A program made the position numbers and the translations under genes. A stretch of 64,000 nucleotides of DNA from Heliopora coerulea. Taxonomy: Eukaryota; Cnidaria; Anthozoa; Scleralcyonacea; Helioporidae. Below the pieces are notes generated by a model. That model was not told the origin of the DNA, did not search any database, and worked only from the letters and a program-made list of their open reading frames with translations. Position 1 is the stretch's first letter. Every line of letters starts with the position of its first letter. Shown here piece after piece: positions 21,186 through 33,719 of the stretch. The DNA is taken from contig JASJOG010000122.1 in assembly GCA_030142905.1 (NCBI GenBank), positions 682,001 to 746,000 on the forward strand, given 5' to 3'.

Positions 21186-22490
21186 GCAGAATTCATCCTG
21201 GACGCTATTTCTGTTATGTCAAAAGAAAGCACTTTTCAATTTGACGACAAGTACTACAAACAGATGCAAGGTACAGCAATGGGTACAAAGATGGCGCTAA
21301 CTTATGAAACTTTAGTGATGGGTTATTTAAAAAAGTGTCTATATAACTGTTATGAGGAAATATACGGAACAGCTGAAACGGAATTATTCATCAAATTATT
21401 TGAAAAATTCTTGGATGATTGTTGCCTCTTGGGGAACAAATCGAAGCAAGACCTAATAATTTTGCACCAATTACTTAACAGTTTTCATCCGAAAATCAAG
21501 TTAACGATGGAACAAAATTACGGAAAATTTACCATTTCTAGACATTTTACTATAGAAGGAGGGAATGAGTTGTAAACCGACATATACTACAAAGGAATTG
21601 ACAAGCATCAATATTTGGGCTTTAGATTCTACCAGCCAAAGCAGACGAAACACAACATCCCGTACTTTCAAGCTAGATGAATTTGCACCATTGTCACAAA
21701 GAACGATTTAAGAGAACAGGGCCTCAGTGAACTTAAAATTTTCTTAAGAAAGCAAAACTATCCAGAACAAATCATCAGAACAAGAAGCGAAAAGGCACAA
21801 AAACTCAACATACAAGAATAAAGATCGGCTAGAAAAGAAAATCATCATAACAAAATTCTCCCACTTATAATTACGAACAATCTTAACAATCCGCAAGTTG
21901 TGCGCAAATTGAAAGAAAATTTAAACTTTCTGAACAATTCAAGAGAAGTGAAGAGCATAATGGACCAAACAAAATTAATGATTAGCCGCAGATAACCCAT
22001 AAATCTAAAACAGCACATCACAAATGCAAAATTCTCCTCAAGACAACACACGCCGGTGGTTACAAAATGCAAAAAGGCGAGATGCGAGACATGCCAATAC
22101 ATATTCGCGGGAGAGTCAATTACCCTTAAAAACGGGAAACTATGGAAAATTTATTCATCGATGAGCTGCAAAGCGAGAAATGTAATCCATTTAATCATTT
22201 CCGCGAAATGTGAAAATTTTTATGTTTGGACAAACAGAGAATCTAAGAAAGAGAGTGAAACTTCATAAGGAACAAAGACGACACGACCAATATAGACATT
22301 TAACAGTTAGCAAACATCTGAAGACATGCAATGATGGTAAATATAAAATATTTCCAATATATCATTGCAACTATCCCAGTAGACTGATCAGGAAATCCAA
22401 AGGAAAAGGGATAATTGAATTTCTTAGGCCCGATCTGATCTCTGCCTAGGGCAAAAAATTAATAAAAACAAACAGATCAGCAAACTTCTT
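21186..22490 (+). pseudogene. Penelope-like element, RT palm to GIY-YIG (family D)
   Basis: The open frame 21,216-21,575 carries QGTAMGTKMALTYETLVMGY and FEKFLDDCCLLG, RT palm motifs with DD kept. After a stop come KGIDKHQYLGF and a helical stretch to about 22,000. The zinc-knuckle-like CKKARCETC (about 22,065) precedes the nuclease VIHLIISAKCENFYV; a frameshift at about 22,230 then moves to GQTENLRKRVKLHKEQ. The frame closes at 22,449. The related copy at 59,900-61,352 helps to align it. Confidence 0.76.
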
Positions 22491-22784
22491 AGGAAAACTA
22501 TTTAAGTAATATAGCTATAGCATTAAAAACCGGCCAAAAACGACTCGTGCAATCAATTTAACATGCTGGATAAAACAAATTAAGAAGCAACGATTCATGA
22601 TAGTTAAAGATCGACGATTAATTTTCTTTTCATTTCGAGTCAATTTTGTTTCTATTTTAAGTCACATACATAAGAATACTGAATTTATAACTCAATGAAG
22701 ATTCCACAGCAACATGAAAATCTAATACTAACTTATTGACTATATAAATATAATAAACATATTTGAGCTAAGATAATAATAATA

Positions 22785-23346
22785 ATAATAATAAATTCTT
22801 TATTTATACTGTTAAAAAAATCCCATCAGCATAAAAGCTGGTATTAACGGGAGAACAGTGGTAATAAAACATAAATTAACTATGTAACAATATTGAAAAA
22901 TATTGATAAAAATAATCTAAATTAATCTATAATCTACAAATATGTGAATCTTTATCACTGTCTAAAAGATACGTATAAATAGAACGTTTAAAACTTGTAA
23001 TAGAAGTCATTTTTCTGATATATCTAGGCAGAGAATTCCAGTCCTTTGCACCGGAGTACGCAAACATTGTTTGCCCCATCTTAGTTTTAACTTTTGGTAA
23101 ATCTAATAACGTTTCATCTCTGAGTTCTCTGTTTCTCACACTACTACGGAATTTAAAAACATCTAATAATTGTTCAGGACAATTTAAATTATTTAAAATT
23201 TTAAAAATTAGTACATATCTAAAAAATCTTCTCCCATTAAACAAAGTTAAGAGATTTAAAACATTGCGCATTTCCTGAGTACACTTTTTCTTTCCTTCTT
23301 TCAAAATAATTCTCATCGCTCGATTGCAGTCAGAGCCATACTGCAC
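22785..23346 (-). pseudogene. 3' end of a CR1/L2-type LINE
   Basis: A 139-residue open frame (23,346-22,927) gives the end of a LINE reverse transcriptase polyprotein, with AYSGAKDWNSLPRYIRKM followed by SFKRSIYTYLL. The element ends in a (TAA)n tail at about 22,771-22,793, typical of CR1/L2-group LINEs, which end in short tandem repeats rather than poly(A). It is 5' truncated: no palm motifs remain. Confidence 0.75.
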
Positions 23347-23349
23347 CTG

Positions 23350-26300
23350 ATGTAGGTGTAATTGTTACGGTAAAGGATAAATTGTTACAATGTTCCAAGC
23401 TAAGCACCCCATTAGCTCCCCTCTAGGTACTGCACTGATTGTACTACCGTACACCTTTTAAGAGCAGTAGTTTTGGTAATCCCTTATCTTGGCAATCTAT
23501 AATCTCAATCATAACCTCAGTTTACACTGATTTCACTTTCATTTTCTAAGACTCTTATACATCCCATGAAAGAAAATCAAATTTTCTTTGGCAATTAATT
23601 GTCTTCGAAGTTGACATAAAATGTTAAAATTTTCCAAAATCATAACTCCTTGCATAATCAAGATCAAAAAAAGTAAAATAATGCTATATATCCTACAAAT
23701 GCCTATTTAAAATTTCTGACCTCTTACATGTACTTGAGAAGGAATTTTTATCAGGAAATGACATATTGCCTCTTTACAAATGGTCATAAGTGGTTAATAT
23801 ATATTGCCCAATTTCTCATATCTGCTTGACAATAGATGATTCCTCTAATACTACAAAATAAAGATTCAAAATATTAAATAAAAATAAAACAATGTCATAT
23901 TGCAATTAGCATTGTGTCAAGAATAGTTTCGGTGTTTATAGTGCACTACAGTACCTGTGAACAGACACCTCTACAAGCCTGACAACTCTCTGCCTTATTC
24001 ATTTCACGCTACTTACTAGTAACACTAATATTGAACATTTGCTACCACGAATTACTAATTATTTTCTTCACATTCAATTTAAGATCCCACTTCCTTCGTT
24101 CGTGCATCATGACCAGGTTTATGAACTAGGCCTTGTTAGACAATTTCATGGGATGAACACAGAACATGCACATCAATATATACCTGCTGTGCATGTAGAT
24201 TCTCAATTTTAGTTCATAGACTACAGCAGACAGTTGAATAACATTTTTGAAATGTTTTCATTTCCAAGGAAAGACTGTTTTTAAGTTTAGCAGTGCATAG
24301 GTGACTTTAGCACCTGTAAGCATTATCCAGATCACCCCAATTACCATTTATAGAATGTCATTTTGTAATAGGGCTTTAAGTTATGCAAACACAAGTGACA
24401 TGTATAGCTTTAAGTAGTACAATCACTAGTGACAGTATAGCGGTGAATTTGTTAAACTCTTTAGCCCCCAATCATACAGATTCATCCAGCTTGATATTAC
24501 TGTATACAAATTAGATTCATAATAAAATTTCCATCGGTTTCCAAAGAAGAGCATGAAAACTGCTGTATCGCAATATCCACAACACATTAGATTTGATTTC
24601 TAGATACTAAGCATAACATGCTTAGTATCCCAATGACACATGATAAAAATTTCAACATCAGGTGAGGGACAATCTAGCATGAATTTGGATAATGGTACTG
24701 CCACATGCCAAACATCCAAGACTGCAACACTAAGGTCTAATGAAGCTGAAAGAGCTTGGCAGTCAGTGAACCAATAGGACGGATTCAAGCGGATCATTCA
24801 AAATTTATTGTCTTGAATTAAATGAAATAGTATCGGAATAGTACTTTTGATACTGTATGGTACTTTTGGATATCTCTTGAAAAATTGGTTCTTGTTTGCC
24901 AATCTGTTACAGAACTAAAGAGTAAAAAATTCCACAAAATTACTACAACATAAATTTATTGGAATTTAGTTCATTCATAAAGAAAATTTGTGTTTATTTT
25001 TCTCTAGTTACTGTACATGCACTATTTCTTGTTTGGATATTGGAAACTTGAAATTATGGCATCCTTAGGTGGAAAACATTATATCGGGAAGGGAAATTTC
25101 GTTCCAACTGCCTGGAATCCAATTGGGATATTGTTGAAAATTTCAAATCCCCTGCCCTAAAAAGAATTTTGTATTGAGTGAATAACTTATGATTTCAGTG
25201 GAAAAATTAGGCAGCCTAAGGGTTAATACAAACTAGTGCATAATTCAAAAAAATGCGATTGATTGAAAGTATATACAATACTCGACATACTGGCAAAAAC
25301 TCATGATGAATACCATTGCTCGTTAATGGTTTAATACCAAAAGTTATTAAAAGGTTAAAAAAATGTTATTAAACTTTGAATTTCGAACGTTTCTTATTCA
25401 AAGTGTTATTATTCAGGTAGATTCCTTTTGAGAGTGTTGATGATCACAAGCTTTTGGACCAATACGTATAGGCCATACTTACGGAATAAATGCTGCCCAT
25501 TATAGGATTGTTGACAATAAACCATTGAATAATCGATTTAGTTTACCTTCATGAATGGCACCGACTTCTTTAACGTCTGCACTCAGTGAGATCATTTTGT
25601 ACGACGATTTTCTCCAGGAATCCATCGATGACTGTAACTTCTGAGTTCACAAAATTATCCATATACGTCAATTTCCTACACTAAGCACTGAATATCATGT
25701 AGAAAGATTCAGTATGGAACGACTCACTTACCCACATTTTCGAAATGCGAAAACACCGTGTTGTTATATTTAGTTCGTAATAACGACAAGTACATAGCGA
25801 AATTTTCTCGATTTTTAACAAATGATTCGCAAAACGCGCGACAGGTCCCAATCTCAATTTTGCGCGTGAAGACTTTTAACACGTTGGGAGGCACTCAACT
25901 TTACCATTGACTTGGATATCGAAGTTGCATTTCCAGTATTTATATTGCGTTGAATCATAAAGTACTCTGAGTCCCTTTTAGTTCAGAGAAATAAGATAAA
26001 TTTTTCGTGAAATATATAGTGAATGACTGTCCTACAACTTTCAGACGGGATCATTCTTTATACTAGAAATAAGCGTCAGCAACAACCCCTCAGTCGACAC
26101 TTTCAACGTATCTCTGGAGAATTCGGTTAAATTTTCAAAATTTTCTGAAAGGCAAATTGTCCTTACTATATAACTGGAAGAATGAATATAATCAAAAAGA
26201 AAAAAACTCATAATTCGGCCACCAATTAGAAAAAACCCAAATAGGAAATTAGACTAAATTTTAACTGAAAATAGTCTTATAATTTCAATTCTGTGTTAAA

Positions 26301-26640
26301 ATAAAACATTCGATGAGAACAACCATTGACGGCTTACCAAATGTTAAGAGATCCATGCTCACAATTAAAATCAATAGACCTCTTGCACTCGTATGTAAAA
26401 CAAGTCATCTGGAGCACAACTTCAAAGCTCCAACGTTCAACAAGTCAAGCAATTCATGTAAATTTTTTGGTTTATCAGTGTTTTTCCTCTAGCAGGGGAA
26501 TGAATGGAAGTGGTTGTTAGGTACTTTGATGAAGACAAGCATTAGTTGCGAGCTTGTAGTATTTCTTGCTGTTTCTCACTTAAACTTCTCGCTTATTTTG
26601 CCTTAAAATAAGATTTTTTTATTAGGTGGCTGGACTTTCC
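23350..26640. other. Gene-free stretch
   Basis: No coding region, RNA gene or recognisable repeat could be supported. Short open frames (for example 24,600-24,797 and 26,326-26,520) show no motif. Base composition is even and AT-rich. Confidence 0.45.
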
Positions 26641-26649
26641 GTTTTAAAA

Positions 26650-27560
26650 GTGGAGCATTCTCTTTGGTTACCATTCGGAAACCATCAGCATTCGACTGCT
26701 CATGATTGAAAATATTTTTGACTTTTTTTATTATTGAAAAGCTGAAAAACTCTACATTATCTCAAAATAGGTTACAAATGTGTAATTAAGAAATGTTATG
26801 ATGAAGATTTATACTAATTGTTCATCATGTGGTACAAGACTTTCGTGACGAAGATGAAACGAATGAGGAAACCGTTGAAATAGACAAAAAAAAATATAAA
26901 TGAACAGGTTCTGCATTTTTATTGCTGACCAAAGTTCGGAAAGTACACAATAGAAAGCAAAATACGACAAGAAAAACTGGTACAACTTTGTGTACAGGAA
27001 AACTAGAAAAGAGAAGTAAAAGATGTATCTTTCCCACTGTTAAACCCCGGTAAAAAAAGAAAAAATGGCGTAGCCTACAAACCTGCAACCCCTTAAGTAA
27101 TTTTAAATGAAGCATTCATTGGCACCTCAACGCAAAAGTTCCAACGTACGTTTACTGGAAGAGAATTATTTTAAACTTTCCCGCAAGTTTTTAAAATCCT
27201 GATTGAAGCAGTAGCTGGTCAAACATGGGAAGGGTAATCATCCACAAGCCAATTGAGAAGTGAGAAAGACAGAAGAGGACAACTTTTTCGCCAAAGGATA
27301 GTCTAGCGACCAAAAACAAGTATCTTTGCAGCATGTTATCCTTTGACTGTTTCCCTTGTATTATGGATTCCGAGCCAGAGATAACTCCCAATGTCTTCAG
27401 TTGGGCAACTTTTAACTTTTAATAGGGAAAACAATCCTCGAAGTGGCATTGAAACCTTTGTGTGGAAAGGGGAGAGAGGATCTAAAAAAGAAGATTCGCG
27501 CTCTGGACAATTCCTCTGGACCTTAGGTGCTTTATCCACTTCTCGAACAACTGATGAAGA
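26650..27560 (-). repeat. Interspersed repeat R2, copy 1
   Basis: The minus strand aligns by eye with 55,480-56,395 (+) over about 900 bp with many changes. Shared blocks include GTTGTCCTCTTC, TTTCTCACTTCTC, TTGTCGTATTTTGC, CATCTTCGTCACGAAAGTC and GAGAATGCTCC. Neither copy has a convincing protein; hydrophobic frames occur in both but differ. It may be a non-autonomous element or an old duplication. It abuts the LINE relic that starts at 27,610. Confidence 0.62.
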
Positions 27561-28081
27561 ACGTTATCAGGTTAAAGACTATAAAATATTCAAAAGCCAC
27601 TATCATACAAGAATGAATGACCCAGAATGAACGACCGATGTATGTTCTTAGGTTATCTGAGACATGGTTAAACCACTCTATTCATGATTCTGAGATAATA
27701 TTACTTCGGTTTGTTTGTGTGAGAAAAGAAAGGATTGGGGTGAAGGAAGGTAATGGTGGAGTATTTTTTACGTTGGGATTTGCTTGCCTTTTTGTGTAAG
27801 AGATGATCTTAATGTTGGCGAAAACGAGTGTTCATAATTGAACTTACTCGGGTTAAGCGCAAATGAAAACAATTTGCATTTTATACAGAGCTACTGATGC
27901 CGACTTTGGGCAATTTATTTCTAACTTATTCAGTTGTATGCCTCCACTGGATTTGGCGAAATTCTGATTTGGTGCTTTAGGGAGACCTGAATGTGAATAC
28001 GTTGTTAAATCCCGGAAGCCGTACGGGAGAAAAACAAAACCTTTTGAATTTTATGCATAAGATGGTTTAACTCGACTTATG

Positions 28082-28344
28082 AGCCTGGCTCACAATATCG
28101 ACGCAAACTTAAGGAGAAGATCAGAACGAAAACAAAGTATGACATCTCCTCTAGGACTCGCGAAGACAAAACAACGAGAGTTTTGCACTTTTTTGTCTTT
28201 TGTTTGGCTCTTGGTTTATGCATAGCCTATGATCTTATGCCTACATCTACAAAGATCCTAATGTCACAGGCATGACTTCATTCCTTTGTTTTGCCTTTTG
28301 TTTTAAAGTTATGCTTATGATTATGCTCAAGTGTGAACCAGGCT
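28082..28344. mobile_element. MITE-like element with AGCCTGG termini
   Basis: AGCCTGGCTCACA (28,082-28,094) and TGTGAACCAGGCT (28,332-28,344) are near-perfect terminal inverted repeats. The 263-bp body is non-coding and splits the LINE endonuclease. No clear target duplication could be fixed. Confidence 0.6.
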
Positions 28345-28463
28345 ATAAAAGAACATACTCGAATGACTGGAACCACCTGTTCGTTGATTGACGTGATTCT
28401 TGTGAATAATGAACCCTGCAATGTTAGCTTTAACTGGTGCCATTCCAGTTTCACTTTGGGGCT

Positions 28464-28772
28464 GATTACATGGAAAGATTTAAGCCCGGACTGAAAGTCA
28501 GTCCAGCAGACTGCGTTTAAAATGTTCCGATTTCGTGAATTATTTCAGCTCGGGCTGAAAATGAAGCTGCGGAAGGAATTTGTCAGTAGCCTTTGTTGTT
28601 CCAGTAATTTGCATCTTCCCTCGCTTGTCAATCATTTCTTAAGCGAGGGCTGAAATTTTTAAGTGCGATCATATGGAATTTTTTAGCCCGGTCAACCGAG
28701 CTGAAATTTTCAGCCCTGGTAGCTTGAAGAGGGCTGAAATTCAACCCACGCCCAAACTTTCTGTATGTAATC
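28464..28772. mobile_element. MITE-like element with GATTACAT termini
   Basis: GATTACATGGAAAG at 28,464 and CTTTCTGTATGTAATC at 28,757-28,772 form imperfect terminal inverted repeats. Inside, AGCCCGG, CAGCCC and GGGCTGAAA words recur in both orientations. It is non-coding and inserted in the same old LINE. Confidence 0.55.
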
Positions 28773-30326
28773 GCAAGCTGTATTTCTTAAGTATTTTATC
28801 GGAAGGCGAAGCTAAAATTCTCAATGTAATCAGCTCCTTCATAATTATTCCTTTATTATTTGTACATTGAAAGCTGGCGTCATAGAGGCACAACAAAGAA
28901 TAATGGAATATCGCTCAGTTATAGGCAAGATATTTATCTTGCGTAATTTAAATTTTATATTACCAAATGTATATATTAGAGTGGTTGAATGAGTTAGACA
29001 AATCAACAGCGCTTCAGCAGTTACTTTATTCTAAACCAAATAAGGCTATAGTTCTGGATAAGATTAGCACAAGGTTGTTAAAATATGCTGCCCATTCAAT
29101 ACGTACATCAATCACTAGACTATCAAACTTGTCTATCCCATCTGGCAAATTTCTTGAAGTATGTAAATATTCTAAAAGCTCAACACTGTTTGAGGCTAGA
29201 GATAGGACTAACGTGATGAATTATCGCCCAATTTCAATATTGTCTACTTTTGCTTAAATTTCGGAGAGAGCAGTATATTCACAACTGTTTGAATATATGA
29301 ACCAAAATCATCTACTCTTTAATAGGCAGTTTGGTTTTAGACCACAGTTTCTGACTGTAACTGCGCTAACAGACTTTGCAGATGAAGTTTTGTATAATAC
29401 GGAATGGGGAAAGTTTTATGGAGCAGTAGTTTTGAATTTAAATAAGGCGTTTGGCACCATAGGCCATAGAATTTTGCTCACCAAATTGTTAAAATCTTGT
29501 GGATCTCCAACCACTCTCGGAGATGTCGGCCATATCTCAGTCATAGAAAGCAGCGAATGTCTTGTGGTCTTGAATTTCTGATGGACTACCAGTTACATCG
29601 GGTATGGCTCAAGGCAGAATTCTCGGTTCGTTGTTATTTTTTATTTACATTGGCAATTTAACAACAATTGAGAGACTATGTGAAATGTCCCTCTTTAATT
29701 CGGTACTATGCTGTTTTAGTACAAATCTTAAAGATCATGAAAAATAATTAAATGAAAACCTCTTCAATGTAGGGAAATAGCTAAACGAGAACAAGTTGAC
29801 TTTAAATTTAGAAAAAGACAAAATGTATGCTTATAGGCAGCAATTGTAATTCGTAAATATTCGATCAATCAGATCAGTATCTACTCCCGATTATAAAATT
29901 GCTACTGAAACTAATTTTAAATATCTAGGAGCTTTTTTTTTCGTCTTCTTTAATCTAATGAGTTTATAAGAACATATCATATAGATTACTTAATACCTAG
30001 AATTAACCAAAGATTAGGTCTAATAAGAAGCATTAAGCATATACTACCATTTAAATGTCATTTATTATCTTATAACGGTTAAGTTCTCGCACTGCTTGAT
30101 TATGTATATATTTTATGGGGTGACAAAAATAACACCACACTCATGAATAGCGTTCAGATAGTACAGAATAAAGCTGTTAAGATTACTTTAGATTAAGCCA
30201 TAACATTTATCCGCCTCAGAAGCTCTCGCTACACCATAAATTGGATAATGTTAAAGCAAAGAAAATTTTTCCAAAGGTTTGCATATAAGAGGTTTAAAGC
30301 TTAGCATGATGATAAATTCATTACTT

Positions 30327-32262
30327 AGACACAAGAATTTGCGGTAACGTCACGTTGTTTATGGTAAGTTTTGCAAGAATACTTTGCAGGAACCTCTGAG
30401 TATTTTGGTAAAATACACAACAACGGTAACTCCAAAAATCGATAGCATATTTAATTTATTCTACGTTTTGACTAGGCTTTAGTCATCTTCAGGAATGCTG
30501 CTGGATTACAGGTGGGGTCTACTTATACAAATGACGATCACGTGAGATCTATTAATAGAAAATTAAGTTCTCGGGATGCTTTAGTCCCGTGGTACAGCTG
30601 CGTTTTCAGGCGGCGGATAGCGAGCGCTTCCTTATAAAGCAATGTCGACCAGTGGTCGGCTTTGTCAATAATTACACAGTTGTTAAATATAAAGTCACAT
30701 AAACTGATTTTTAAGGTTTCGTCCGGGTTTTGTTCGTATAGAGAAATTTGAAAGAGTGATTTCATGTGCTGAAATTGTTCACAAGAATTCACGTGGTTGT
30801 GAATTTCGGAGTCCGGGCAAGTCGTGTGTTCTTTTATTCTAGTGAAAAAGCATCTGTCTGTTTTTCCGATGTATGATTGTTGGCAACCTGGGCAAGAAAA
30901 GCTGTATACCACAGAACTTTGGTATTCTCTTGGTGTTTTGTCGTTGCACGACAAAAGACAGTTTGTGGTGGTGGTCTTCCAGTTGACAATCGACAGGGTC
31001 GTTTTATCAGGCGCAGGAGATTTTTCTTGAATTTCCGGAGTAATGTAGTGCCATGTTTGCCAATATATGGTAGACGGAGCCATATTTTGGGGGGCTGTGA
31101 AGTTTCTTTGGTCGTCTGTGTAAGATCGTCAGGGTAGGTGGGGTCCGGTCTGCGCTGAACGTTTTGATAAGTTGTGTGGACATATGTTTGGTGAACCCGT
31201 TCCATGACATAAGCTTTCTAATGTTCTGTATTTCATCTGTGAGTAGAGTTGTGTTGCTGCAAATCTTGCTGTGTTTGTGCAAATCTTGTGTTGCTTTATA
31301 AGGAAGCGCTCGCCATCCGCCGCCTGAAACCGCATCTCTACCACGGAACTAAAGCATCCCGAGAACTCGTCATTTTCTATTAATAGATCTCATGTGATTG
31401 TCATTTGTATAAGTAGACCCTACCTGTAACCCAGCAGCACTCCTGAAGTTGACTAAAGCCTAGTCAAAACGTAGAATAAATTAAAATGCTATCGATTTTT
31501 GGAGTTACCGTTGTTGTGTATTTGCATTACATTTACACTGTACTATTCCTGTACACCGGCCCAGTATCCAATAAGATTGAAAGAATCCTTTCAAAAGAAA
31601 ATATTAAAGTCTACCATAGCACCTCCATTAAACTCTTCCAGTGACTTTTCACTTATAAAGACAAAACAGAGAAGAACCAGCATCCCCGAGTCTTGTGCAT
31701 CCCTTGCGAATGCGGACTGGGATGCATCGGAGAGACTGGACGCACAATTACGGCTCACAACAACGAACATTATACGTGCTACATTGAAGATCAAACCGAG
31801 AAATCAGTCGTGGCAAAACACACCAGGGAGACGAGCCATAGAATAGAATGGGACAAAACCACTCTTCTGAGCAACCGCAAAGATTACTTTAGTGGAAGGA
31901 TGCATGCTACCATTCCGCAAGAGGGACAGCCTTCAAATGATACTTGGACAGCCTTTTTTTTCCTAAATTTATTCTTTTAACAATTCTCTTTGAACTTACA
32001 GGTATCTGTCCTGATAATCCATATTAGTATCAATATTAGTACTTATTAGAAATATAATGAATTTTCTTTCAGTTGATCTCGTGACGCCATTAAGCATGCG
32101 ATTACCGTGAATTCGTTGTTAGAAGATTCTAACATATACAAACACTAGGTCTATTTTAAAGCTCCAATTTCTTGGTCTGATGAAGTCCTGAGTGTTCGGA
32201 CGAAAGCTCAGCAAAACTTAACCATAAACAACGTTTGGTTACTGCAACCTCTTGTGTCTAAT
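30327..32262 (+). mobile_element. Penelope-like element with inverted ends inside the LINE (family F)
   Basis: The right part (31,540-32,262) encodes a GIY-YIG tail: IPCECGLGCIGETGRTITAHNNEH and later AKHTRETSHRIEWDK (31,693-31,900). Its 3' end carries a clear hammerhead-like core: CTGATGA (32,177-32,183), stem GTCC/GGAC, GAAA (32,202-32,205). The last 40 bases (CATAAACAACG to CTTGTGTCTAA) recur inverted at 30,327-30,369, so the insertion begins and ends with the same sequence facing outward. A second PLE is nested inside at 30,409-31,522. Confidence 0.66.
30409..31522 (-). pseudogene. Penelope-like element, nested, with inverted 3' end (family E)
   Basis: The minus strand holds an RT tail near 31,090 (PPKIWLRLPYIGKHG). 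A 181-residue frame at 31,083-30,538 follows, with a GIY-YIG domain (SSVVYSFSCPGCQQSYIGKT, then FTRIKEHT). YIG and the downstream Arg and His are kept. About 235 bp of the 3' end occurs again inverted at 31,290-31,522, forming a palindromic pair with outward 3' ends. Each end has a hammerhead-like block with a 6-bp stem TGACTA/TAGTCA; the left one has CTGAAGA, but GAAA reads AAAA. Confidence 0.72.
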
Positions 32263-32520
32263 AATTGATTTGTATAGGTTTACAAGTGTGGTCATGGCCA
32301 TACGAATCATTCAATAGATTTGGTAACATATGGAGACGTTCGTAACTATAATGCTAGAATTAAAGATAACCAAAGATTGCCCCATGCTCTAAGAAACTTT
32401 GCTAAATAGAGAACATGTTATCATGCTATTAATGATTGGAACACATTAGACAAAGATATTAGATGTTCTTTAAATTTCGTAACTTTTAAATAAAAGCTTT
32501 TGATGCGTTTATATAATATC
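32263..32520 (+). pseudogene. C-terminal end of the interrupted LINE
   Basis: The end of the LINE that starts at 27,610 continues here: GDVRNYNARIKDNQRLPH, then CYHAINDWNTLDKDI and SLNFVTFK, in broken frames. This tail pattern is usual for the CR1/L2 group. The LINE thumb stops at 30,326 and this piece starts at 32,263, so the PLE stack lies between two parts of one copy. Confidence 0.66.
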
Positions 32521-33029
32521 CAGGTTTTTATTTTACTGCATTTTCATCTTTATTCCTTTTGCATTTGATTTTTTGTTTTGTTTGTGACTTTATTTATTTT
32601 AGGTCTTTTTTGAAAATCGTCTTATATGAAAAAATTTCGTGATTAAATGTTACTGATAAATCTTCATTCTACTTTTCCATTAAACACCAGCAAGATGTAG
32701 AAGATAATATTTAGAACAAGAAGTCTGTCATAGGGAAGGATGAAGACCACTCAAAAGAATGGTTTTCAAGGAAGATTAAATACCAATCCGTTCGCAAAAT
32801 ATACATTTCAAGGCTTCTTCATTCAGACGTACTTGTAAATTGTGTAGTTCAGCCAAATGGTTACCAGAACCTGAAAAGGCTCGATTTTTACAAATCGGCA
32901 TCCATTTAACATCAGCAAACAATGTCGCTTACAGAGAGTCGCCTATGTAATGCCCGGGCAAACAAGTGTCACCTCAAGTTTCCTTACATCTTTTGTAAAT
33001 ATTCAACAGAAAGAACCAAATCAAACTGT
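32521..33029. other. Non-coding stretch
   Basis: Downstream of the LINE end. No gene, RNA or repeat could be recognised. Confidence 0.4.
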
Positions 33030-33520
33030 TCTTTCAAAAAGTGATCAGTTGGGCATATTCCATGGAACTAAGTTTGTGGACTGCTCTCTCAAGTCATGAA
33101 TTGTCCTATTACTAAGATGGCCACCAAAATTGAAACCAGCCACAAGCATCAAGAGAGCCATTTTATTCTCTGGCCTTAAGTCATTTACTGGTTTTGGTTT
33201 TTGAATGATGTATACAACCTTGGAAAGACCCATATAAGAGGCAACAAAAACAGAGATCAAATCGATTACCTTCAGCGGAACTTAACATTTGGTCAACAAC
33301 ATATCAGTCTTCGAGTTTGCACAAGGGCATGTGTTGGATACATACCTATATATCCAAAGAAATATAGATGCCAACATAGAATTTTTTTCCCCCAAAGTTA
33401 CTACGAGTTTAAATGGGGATTACATACGTCGAGATAAGTACCTTCGCCTGCTCTGGCCTTCATCCCTCGTACCGTGCTTCGTCCGGTGGGTAATTGGACA
33501 AGCATATGGCCAGGAAACAA
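33030..33520 (+). repeat. Interspersed repeat R1, copy a
   Basis: Matches 61,495-62,000 and 59,435-59,775 by eye: a CATATTCCA-like start, GAAACCAGCC, TTAAGTCATTTACTGG, ATGATGTA, AAATCGATT, GTCAACAACATA, GAGTTTGCACA, then a tail with CCTTCGCCTGCTC and CGTACCGTGCTTCG. No protein motif. Open frames over it (for example 33,289-33,711) are not supported as genes. Confidence 0.62.
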
Positions 33521-33719
33521 AAGGACGGATATCAAAACGATATGAGGGACACAATACAAGAAGCACATCTGCTGAAGAACCTTGGACAAACGCTGATTCT
33601 TCTCCTCCCAAAGATATGTCATTAAAGGATTGCGTCATTTTAAAATCTGACTCATTTGAATTATATGCTTCATCCAAAGATTTCTTTTCTTTCAAAGGTA
33701 TTTTTATTTAACCCATCGT

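Larger units (their letters stand above)
27610..30326 (+). pseudogene. Old CR1/L2-type LINE, endonuclease and reverse transcriptase part
   Basis: The APE-type endonuclease starts with LSETWLNHSIHDSEI (27,650-27,700) and continues near 27,950-28,080 (LVLLGDLNVNT in a shifted frame). It resumes after a MITE with RMTGTTCSLIDVILVNN at 28,355-28,415. After a second MITE the RT runs 28,967-29,581, with NYRPISILS and FGFRPQFLTVTALTDF, and LNKAFGTIGHRIL where active copies have KAFDTVDH. The thumb is traceable to about 30,320. It has many stops. A PLE stack interrupts it, and the C-terminal end resumes at 32,263. Confidence 0.78.

Noticed and set aside
33289..33711. A 140-codon frame as a gene
   Set aside because: It runs over repeat R1 and its frame is not kept in the other R1 copies.
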